A stretch of 5,204 bases of DNA, from NCBI GenBank assembly GCA_012798155.1, contig JAAZNR010000340.1, positions 1 through 5,204 on the forward strand. The letters are read 5' to 3'. The notes beneath the pieces were generated by a model that was not told the origin of the DNA, did not search any database, and was given only the letters and a program-made list of their open reading frames with translations. The stretch is from Thermogutta sp. GTDB lineage: Bacteria; Planctomycetota; Planctomycetia; Pirellulales; Thermoguttaceae. The translations under genes and the position numbers were made by a program. This document shows positions 1 to 4,422 of the stretch, in pieces. The first letter of the stretch is position 1. Every line of letters starts with the position of its first letter.

Positions 1-690
1 GAGGTCCTCGACGTGGATGTAGTCCCGAATGCAGGTGCCGTCCGGCGTGGGATAATCCGTACCGAAGACGGTGATCTTTTCGCGTTGCCCCAAGATCGTC
101 AACAAGACGGAGGGGATCAGGTGCGTTTCAGGTTCGTGGTCCTCGCCCAGGGAACCGTCGGCCGCGGCCCCCGCCACGTTGAAATACCGCAAGGCCACGT
201 AAGCGAATCGGTTATCCGCTTCGGCTTCATCGGCGAGAATGCGTTCCACGAAGTACTTCGATCGCCCGTAGGGATTGATGGGCCGCTGCGGCAGCGTCTC
301 GACGATGGGCACCCGCTCGGGTTCCCCGTAGGTGGCGCAGGTGGAACTGAACACCATACGGCGGACTCCCGTTTGACGCATGGCATCCAGCAGACTGATC
401 GCCCCCGCCGTATTGTTGGCGTAGTATTTCAACGGCTCCGTGACCGACTCGCCCACGTAGGCCAAGGCCGCGAAGTGCATGACGCACTCGATCCGATGCC
501 GGGCGAGGATTTGCCGCACCGCCGGGCCGTCCGCCAAGTCGGCGCGATAGAACGGGATATCGGCGGGCACGGCCTCGCGATGGCCGCGGTAGAGGTTGTC
601 CAAGACGACCGGCTCATGGCCTGTCTGCCGCAATGTTTTCACGGCGTGCGACCCGATGTAGCCGGCCCCACCGGTCACGAGAACTCGCAT
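1..690 (-). CDS. galE: UDP-glucose 4-epimerase, N-terminal 230 residues (3' end beyond the window)
   Basis: This enzyme interconverts UDP-glucose and UDP-galactose in the cytoplasm with tightly bound NAD (Leloir pathway and supply of galactose for surface polysaccharide). Reading the minus strand from the ATG at 690, the protein opens with the Rossmann motif TGGAGYIG (residues 6-13). Asp31-Asn32-Leu33 lies where extended SDR enzymes bind the adenosine ribose. HFAALAYVGESV follows at 72-83, SSTCATYG at 115-122 and the catalytic YxxxK pair Tyr141/Lys145. LRYFNVAGA (167-175) and RDYIHVEDL (222-230) are typical GalE blocks. The family is about 330-340 residues long, so roughly 100 residues are missing, including the C-terminal region that sets UDP-hexose versus UDP-HexNAc preference. 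A GGGAG at 700-704, nine bases before the ATG, supports the start. The gene is divergent from its neighbour. A related SDR epimerase is the only serious alternative. Confidence 0.95.
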   Translation of the reverse strand, partial: MRVLVTGGAGYIGSHAVKTLRQTGHEPVVLDNLYRGHREAVPADIPFYRADLADGPAVRQILARHRIECVMHFAALAYVGESVTEPLKYYANNTAGAISLLDAMRQTGVRRMVFSSTCATYGEPERVPIVETLPQRPINPYGRSKYFVERILADEAEADNRFAYVALRYFNVAGAAADGSLGEDHEPETHLIPSVLLTILGQREKITVFGTDYPTPDGTCIRDYIHVEDL

Positions 691-765
691 TCGTGGATGC
701 TCCCATCGTTATCTGTTTGAGCAAGGTTACCTCGGGCGCCGCAGCCCTTGCCGGCGGAATCCTTA

Positions 766-795
766 CAAGTGTAGCTCGTTCCAAGTGTAGCTCGT
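766..795. repeat. Two-copy tandem direct repeat, period 16
   Basis: CAAGTGTAGCTCGT occurs at 766-779 and again exactly at 782-795. Two T's further upstream also match, so about 16 of 17 aligned bases agree at a period of 16. It lies 76-105 bases upstream of the galE start codon. On the galE strand each copy reads ACGAGCTACACTTG and contains a weak -10-like TACACT. It could be a paired regulator-binding site or a simple slippage duplication. The sequence alone does not decide. Confidence 0.6.
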
Positions 796-921
796 GTTGC
801 CCGCTGCGAAAAAGGGGATGCCACGGAGCGCCGGCTTTCCCGCGATCGTTTCCTAAGGACGACGACCTTCTCCCGGAAAAGGCGGGCGACCCGGCAGCCC
901 GAGGAGACGCCCTCGCCGATC

Positions 922-951
922 TTGCCGGGGCCGTTCGTCAAGGCGTATATT
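922..951 (+). promoter_or_regulatory. Candidate sigma-70-type promoter (TTGCCG - 18 bp - TATATT)
   Basis: TTGCCG (922-927, 4 of 6 to TTGACA) and TATATT (946-951, 5 of 6 to TATAAT) are separated by 18 bases in otherwise GC-rich sequence. It reads toward the glycosidase gene but would leave a leader of nearly 400 bases, or about 150 bases to the doubtful frame at 1111. Consensus matching alone supports it, and the promoter rules of this organism are unknown. Confidence 0.25.
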
Positions 952-1110
952 GCGTTCGTCTCCGGGTAAATGCTTTCACCTACGCGTAAATATCGGGTTC
1001 ATCGAGACGAATACTGATACCGGATGCGAGCCGCAAGGGAGACGTCCAACGGCGATCGGGGCGCACGGCAATCAGCTTACTGAAGCGAGAGCCGGCCCGC
1101 CTCGTGAGAC

Positions 1111-1293
1111 ATGCGGGCGGGGGATCGATTGCCCAGCGACCCCGCCGTTTTGGAGCGACTATTTCGAGAGGCCCTATTCCCGCCCGATTCCATCTGCCTC
1201 GGCCATGCCCCCACGACCGACGGATATCCCGATATTGACACGTACCGCGATTTGGAATGCTATTTAGAAGCACGGTTTTCAAGGCGAGATTAG
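1111..1293 (+). CDS. Doubtful 60-residue hypothetical protein
   Basis: An ATG at 1111 opens 60 codons ending in TAG at 1291-1293. An in-frame TGA at 1105-1107 rules out a longer N-terminus. The predicted peptide has a balanced composition, with the stretch DPAVLERLFREALFPPD and several acidic and aromatic residues, which reads more like a protein than the arginine-rich frames around it. I recognise no family, signal peptide or membrane segment. Against it: there is no convincing Shine-Dalgarno site, the third codon positions are only moderately GC-rich (about 60% by eye), and a GCCCGC/GCGGGC inverted repeat (1095-1100 with 1113-1118) overlaps the start codon. It could equally be chance or a gene remnant. 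Confidence 0.2.
   Translation: MRAGDRLPSDPAVLERLFREALFPPDSICLGHAPTTDGYPDIDTYRDLECYLEARFSRRD
1235..1266 (+). promoter_or_regulatory. Candidate promoter for the glycosidase gene (TTGACA with TG-extended TATTTA)
   Basis: A perfect -35 consensus TTGACA lies at 1235-1240. TGC then TATTTA at 1258-1266 resembles a TG-extended -10 element, though the spacer to TATTTA is 20 bases, longer than usual. Using TGCTAT at 1258-1263 instead gives a 17-base spacer but a poor hexamer. The site begins a locally AT-rich stretch about 80-110 bases upstream of the glycosidase start. It is the best forward promoter candidate in this gap. Confidence 0.35.
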
Positions 1294-1303
1294 AAATACG
1301 GTT
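1265..1303. repeat. Imperfect direct repeat, period 26
   Basis: TAGAAGCACGGTT (1265-1277) recurs as TAGAAATACGGTT (1291-1303), 11 of 13 bases identical. It lies in the AT-richer leader just before the glycosidase gene. It may be a duplicated regulator half-site or chance similarity in a low-complexity stretch. Confidence 0.35.
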
Positions 1304-1307
1304 GCTC

Positions 1308-1345
1308 CTCAGGAAAGGAAAAGCTACTTCTCGGGAAAGGAAAGG
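1308..1345 (+). repeat. Purine-rich direct repeat, period 22, carrying the Shine-Dalgarno site
   Basis: CTCAGGAAAGGAAAAG (1308-1323) recurs as CTCGGGAAAGGAAAGG (1330-1345), 14 of 16 bases identical. The second copy supplies the ribosome binding site of the glycosidase gene: AAAGG at 1336-1340 ends seven bases before the ATG at 1348. The first copy resembles a second such site but no start codon follows it at a usable distance. Confidence 0.5.
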
Positions 1346-1347
1346 AC

Positions 1348-2868
1348 ATGCTTCCGACGACCCGCGACGCTGCGACGACGGCCGGGCGCGGCCGGAATCC
1401 GCGGCGGAGACTTGCAACCGGGGCATTCTTATTGCTTTGGCTTGCCCCTCGGCTCATCAGCGGACAGGAACTGGACTTTACCGCGGTGCGGGCGGAGGTC
1501 GATTTCAGCCGCCCGCTTCAGCACTGGGACGGGTTCGGTTTCAATTACGTGGAAACCGCGCAGACGCGCGACTACGCACAGAGTCCCCAGGACTACGGCG
1601 GATTCAGCCTCCTCTCGGAAGAGGACCGTCGCAAGATCGTGGACATGGTCTTCGGCGATGACGGCTTACGCGCGGCCATTCTGAAAATGTTCCTCGATCC
1701 TTTTCATCAGAGTGAACCCGGCGGGTCCTACGATCATGCGACTACCACGCAGTGGATGCGGTATTTCGCCCGGGAGGGGCTGAAGAAGGCCCGTGCCGGC
1801 GGCCGAGACCTGGTCATCATCACGACGCTCTACGGGCCGCCCGCCTACATGACCCGCCAGGGCGTCCTCCGCGGCCGCGATCTCGATCCCTCCCGTAAAC
1901 ATGATTTGGTTCTCTATCTGGTGAATTGGGTGCGTTATCTCCGCGAAACGGAAGGGCTCCCCGTGCGATACGTTTCGCTGCACAACGAGGGAGAGGACTG
2001 GATGCGGTGGACGCAAACCGGGCTGACCGACCGGCCGAGCCACGACTACAACCTCTTCTGGCCCCCCGAACAAGTCGCCGAATTCATCACCTTGGTCTCG
2101 GAGGAACTGAGCGCGGCCGGCTTGCGGGATGTCGGCGTGACCTGCGGCGAGACCACCAACTGGTACCGCTTCGATACCTGGGGCTACGCCGACGCCGTCG
2201 CCGACGATGAGGAGGCGCGAAGTCGTTTGGCGCTGATCACGTCGCACGGATTCTACTCGGGCACGTACGGACGCTGGTTCGGCGAACACAAAAGCGCCGG
2301 CATCGACAAGCTCCGCGTTTTGCGGCCGGATCTCCACGCCTGGGTGACCTCGACCAGTTGGAGCCAAATGGATGCCCGAAATATCAAGGAACATCATGGG
2401 AACATCTACACCGCCAAAGTGAATGGAATCATCCCTTGGGCGGGAATTCAGCGACCAACGCAATGGGTGGGCGGCGATCCCAACCCCGGCTCCGCCTTCA
2501 CCGTCCACGAAGATGGTTCCTGGGAAGTGCGGCGCGGTTACTGGTTTTACAAGCAAGTAACCAGGGCTGGGCAGCCGGGCATGACCGTCGTTCGCACCTC
2601 CGCCATGGATTCCGAGATCGCCGTCCTGGGCTTCGCAAGCAATGACACACCCAATCCCGATGCCTTCGTCTTGGTCAATTTGGGCCGCAACAAGAGAGTT
2701 CGCGTGCGAATCAAGGGGACCCGCGCCGCGGCCTTCACCGCGTTTCGCACCAACGAGGACGGCGCCGAAAGATACTCGCCCATCGGCACGTGGAACATCG
2801 ATGCTAATACGCTGGTGTACGATGCTCCGGGGGGAACGGTGACCACGTTTTTCGCCGAAGGCAATTGA
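1348..2868 (+). CDS. Exported GH30-like glycoside hydrolase (COG5520 type, clan GH-A)
   Basis: A 506-residue protein, likely acting outside the cytoplasm on a polysaccharide or glycoside. Substrate cannot be read from sequence; GH30 relatives act on glucans, xylans and galactans. An Arg-rich N-terminus (residues 14-21, RRRLA resembling a twin-arginine signal) precedes a hydrophobic segment at 22-38, with likely cleavage near Gly39. The mature part opens with HWDGFGFNYVET (59-70), the GFG start of a GH30 barrel. VSLHNEGEDW (209-218) holds the predicted acid/base Glu214. FWPPEQVAEFI (237-247), CGETTNW (266-272) and ITSHGF (297-302) match later barrel elements, and about 410-506 resembles the usual beta-sandwich. 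Odd: the strand expected to end in the nucleophile Glu reads AWVTSTSW (331-338), placing Ser335 there. The start is supported by AAAGG seven bases upstream. The gene stands alone, 161 bases before the rhomboid gene. Family placement is fairly sure; activity is not. Confidence 0.85.
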   Translation: MLPTTRDAATTAGRGRNPRRRLATGAFLLLWLAPRLISGQELDFTAVRAEVDFSRPLQHWDGFGFNYVETAQTRDYAQSPQDYGGFSLLSEEDRRKIVDMVFGDDGLRAAILKMFLDPFHQSEPGGSYDHATTTQWMRYFAREGLKKARAGGRDLVIITTLYGPPAYMTRQGVLRGRDLDPSRKHDLVLYLVNWVRYLRETEGLPVRYVSLHNEGEDWMRWTQTGLTDRPSHDYNLFWPPEQVAEFITLVSEELSAAGLRDVGVTCGETTNWYRFDTWGYADAVADDEEARSRLALITSHGFYSGTYGRWFGEHKSAGIDKLRVLRPDLHAWVTSTSWSQMDARNIKEHHGNIYTAKVNGIIPWAGIQRPTQWVGGDPNPGSAFTVHEDGSWEVRRGYWFYKQVTRAGQPGMTVVRTSAMDSEIAVLGFASNDTPNPDAFVLVNLGRNKRVRVRIKGTRAAAFTAFRTNEDGAERYSPIGTWNIDANTLVYDAPGGTVTTFFAEGN

Positions 2869-2889
2869 GTTTTCGCCGAAGGCAATTGA
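2849..2889 (+). repeat. In-frame tandem duplication spanning the glycosidase stop codon, period 21
   Basis: The 20 bases at 2849-2868, which encode the end of the protein (FAEGN) and its TGA, are repeated exactly at 2870-2889 with one intervening base. The period of 21 keeps the frame, so reading through the first TGA would add VFAEGN before a second TGA. The arrangement looks like a recent slippage or short-homology duplication. Confidence 0.85.
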
Positions 2890-2915
2890 CGGCCGCGCCC
2901 GCCGGTCCCTATCGT
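2886..2915 (+). promoter_or_regulatory. Candidate promoter for the rhomboid gene (TTGACG - 18 bp - TATCGT)
   Basis: TTGACG at 2886-2891 matches the -35 consensus in 5 of 6 bases and TATCGT at 2910-2915 matches the -10 consensus in 4 of 6, with an 18-base spacer. Transcription would begin near 2922, leaving about 105 bases before the rhomboid start. The -35 box begins inside the second copy of the 2849-2889 duplication. The first copy has the weaker TTGAGT at 2865-2870. Confidence 0.3.
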
Positions 2916-2956
2916 GACGCCTGCGGCTACGGCGGTGCCTCCAAGTTGCACGGATC

Positions 2957-2973
2957 GCGGGCCGGCGGCCCGC
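2957..2973 (+). terminator. Strong GC hairpin without a T tract
   Basis: GCGGGCC (2957-2963) and GGCCCGC (2967-2973) form a perfect seven-pair, all-GC stem with a three-base loop. It lies between the glycosidase stop and the rhomboid start. No run of T follows, so it is not a classical intrinsic terminator. It may aid termination or 3'-end stability, or fold in the leader of the rhomboid transcript. Such stems also arise by chance in GC-rich DNA. Confidence 0.3.
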
Positions 2974-3029
2974 CGGAGGATCGGTGGGTCGTCCGGCGTG
3001 AAAGGCCGCCCGGACAAGGTGGGTGACGT

Positions 3030-4175
3030 ATGATTTGCCCTCGCTGCGAACAACCACTGATCAAGAAGGTTACGAGGGAGGGGGCGTTCTTCGAGTGTCC
3101 GAGTTGCCGCGGCCGGGCCGTCAATTGGGCCGTGGTTCGCAAACGGATCCGTAAAGACACCGTTAACCGCATTTGGCAAGAGGTCCGCGAACGATCCACC
3201 CCCTCTTGTGCAAAATGCCCTGCTTGCGGTCGAAACATGAGCCTCGTCGCCGTCGGGGTGGGCGATCACGCCTTGGAGGTCGATGTCTGCCGACGTTGCC
3301 TCTTGGCCTGGTTCGATTTCAATGAATTGGAAAGCCTTCCCGCGACTGCGACTTCGCCCGCCGCGCAACCGGAGCTTCCGCCGGAGATCAAGGAGAAACT
3401 CGCGCTGTGGGAGCTGGAAAGGATGCGTCGCCGGGAGGAAGGAAAATTCTGTAGCGACGAACTTCCGGAGAATCCCGTGCACTGGTTGGCCGGCATACTC
3501 GGCCTTCCCGTCGAGCTCGATGCCCCCGCCGTTCGCTGCCTGCCCTGGATCACCTGGGGTCTGGCGGCGATGTGTATCGCCGTCTTCTTCGCCACGTGGC
3601 ACGACACGCTCGGCTTCGCCGAGGCATTCGGCCTCATTCCCGCCGATCTCTTCCGCCTCGGCGGCTTGACCATCTTCTCCTCCTTCTTTCTGCACGCCGA
3701 CATTTGGCATTTGCTGGGCAATGTGTATTTCCTCTTGGTCTTCGGCGACAATACCGAGGATCACTTAGGGCGACTGCCCTATCTCGGTTTGCTCCTTTGC
3801 GGCCAACTTTTCGGCAGTCTCTGCCACGCCCTGTTTCTTCCGCACGATACGGTGCCCTGCATCGGGGCCAGCGCGGCCATCTCGGCGGTCATCGTTTTTT
3901 ATGCCTTGAGCTTTCCCAAGGCGAAAATCGGCGTGGTGTTTTGTTACTATCTTCTCGTCCTCCGCTGGATCCGTTTTTCCGCCGCGGTGGGGTTGGTGTT
4001 GTGGATCGTTTGGCAAACGGTGCTGGTCGCCTTCCAATTGCAGGGCCTTACGAATGTTTCGGCTTTAGGGCATTCGGGTGGGGCGTTGGCCGGCCTTGCC
4101 TTCTGGTGCGTGCATCGGATGTCTCGCCTCGACCGCAATCCGCTCACGGCGGCCCCTCCGCCCGGAAAGACCTGA
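3030..4175 (+). CDS. Rhomboid intramembrane serine protease with two N-terminal TFIIB-type zinc ribbons
   Basis: A 381-residue membrane protease expected to cut other membrane proteins within or near the bilayer; its substrate is unknown. The N-terminal third is soluble and carries two zinc-ribbon units: Cys3/Cys6 with Cys23/Cys26, and Cys63/Cys66 with Cys87/Cys90. The second ends in CRRCLLAWFDFNELESL, the zf-TFIIB pattern. A charged linker (about 115-148) leads to hydrophobic segments near 174-190, 212-238, 250-270, 279-294, 300-311, 318-337 and 345-362. The rhomboid core is intact: His222, His227 and Asn231 have the HxxxxHxxxN spacing of GlpG, FGDNTED follows at 238-244, the nucleophile Ser281 sits in GASA (279-282) and the catalytic His348 in ALGHSGG (345-351). 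The Ser-to-His interval is 67 residues versus 53 in E. coli GlpG. AAGGTGG at 3016-3022, seven bases before the ATG, supports the start. Rhomboid identity is firm; the role of the ribbons is unknown. Confidence 0.95.
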   Translation: MICPRCEQPLIKKVTREGAFFECPSCRGRAVNWAVVRKRIRKDTVNRIWQEVRERSTPSCAKCPACGRNMSLVAVGVGDHALEVDVCRRCLLAWFDFNELESLPATATSPAAQPELPPEIKEKLALWELERMRRREEGKFCSDELPENPVHWLAGILGLPVELDAPAVRCLPWITWGLAAMCIAVFFATWHDTLGFAEAFGLIPADLFRLGGLTIFSSFFLHADIWHLLGNVYFLLVFGDNTEDHLGRLPYLGLLLCGQLFGSLCHALFLPHDTVPCIGASAAISAVIVFYALSFPKAKIGVVFCYYLLVLRWIRFSAAVGLVLWIVWQTVLVAFQLQGLTNVSALGHSGGALAGLAFWCVHRMSRLDRNPLTAAPPPGKT

Positions 4176-4180
4176 GCCGG

Positions 4181-4210
4181 CGTCCGCGACCCGGTTTCGC
4201 GCCGCGGACG
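4181..4210 (+). terminator. Inverted repeat just after the rhomboid stop codon
   Basis: CGTCCGCG (4181-4188) and CGCGGACG (4203-4210) form an eight-pair stem with a 14-base loop, starting six bases after the rhomboid TGA. CGCGGAC (4203-4209) can also pair with GTCCGCG at 4211-4217, so two folds are mutually exclusive. No T tract follows. The position suits a transcript 3' end, but the GC bias of the region makes chance a real alternative. Confidence 0.3.
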
Positions 4211-4266
4211 GTCCGCGCAAAGCCGCCGGGCCGCGCGTCGCGTCGTCCTCGAACCGAACGCGGACC

Positions 4267-4294
4267 TTGTCAAGGCCGCGCCGGGTACCATGAT
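4267..4294 (+). promoter_or_regulatory. Candidate promoter for the enolase-superfamily gene (TTGTCA - 16 bp - CATGAT)
   Basis: TTGTCA at 4267-4272 matches the -35 consensus in 5 of 6 bases and CATGAT at 4289-4294 matches the -10 consensus in 4 of 6, with a 16-base spacer. It sits in the 247-base gap between the rhomboid and the next gene and would give a leader of about 120 bases containing the inverted repeat at 4366-4400. Support is by consensus only. Confidence 0.22.
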
Positions 4295-4365
4295 GACGCG
4301 CGGACGGCAGCAGCCCATTGCTTTCCTCCCTGCCGAGGTTACGGACCGGGCGGCGCACGATCCGC

Positions 4366-4400
4366 CTTCAGCCGCATGACTCTTCGGCGGAGGGCTGAAG
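4366..4400. promoter_or_regulatory. Inverted repeat upstream of the enolase-superfamily gene
   Basis: CTTCAGCC (4366-4373) and GGCTGAAG (4393-4400) are perfect reverse complements 19 bases apart. After one mismatch the outer bases 4363-4364 and 4402-4403 pair as well. The element ends 10 bases before the Shine-Dalgarno CAGGAG (4411-4416). It could be an operator for a dimeric regulator or a hairpin in the 5' leader. An eight-base inverted repeat with a loop of this size is expected once or twice by chance in a window this long. Confidence 0.35.
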
Positions 4401-4422
4401 CCGCCGATGCCAGGAGCCTATC

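Larger units (their letters stand above)
691..1347. other. Long divergent intergenic region between galE and the glycosidase gene
   Basis: These 657 bases separate two divergent genes. No reading frame in them gives a recognisable protein. They hold a tandem repeat at 766-795, a TATATT-type promoter candidate near 922-951, a doubtful small frame at 1111-1293, a TTGACA-type promoter candidate at 1235-1266 and an AT-richer leader. By my count 1261-1340 has 35 G or C in 80 bases, clearly lower than the coding regions around it. No tRNA or riboswitch family that I know is apparent. The gap is much longer than two promoters need, so it could hold an untranslated RNA or decayed sequence. Confidence 0.6.

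Noticed and set aside
675..941. 88-codon minus-strand frame overlapping the galE start
   Set aside because: Low-complexity composition, no family resemblance, and overlap with the well-supported galE start.
1008..1045. Possible thiamine pyrophosphate riboswitch-like segment (CTGATACCGG and nearby bases)
   Set aside because: The required CTGAGA element and the paired helices of that riboswitch are not present, and the nearby genes are unrelated to thiamine.
980..1426. 148-codon minus-strand frame in the divergent gap
   Set aside because: It runs into the start of the glycosidase gene from the opposite strand, is Arg- and Ser-rich and has no recognisable domain.
1666..3057. 463-codon open frame on the minus strand opposite the glycosidase gene
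   Set aside because: It is rich in Arg, Gly and Ala, shows no domain, and mirrors a convincing plus-strand gene. Long antisense frames are common in GC-rich DNA.
2547..3764. 405-codon open frame on the minus strand across the glycosidase end and rhomboid gene
   Set aside because: It has no recognisable motif and lies opposite two supported genes. It is a by-product of codon bias.
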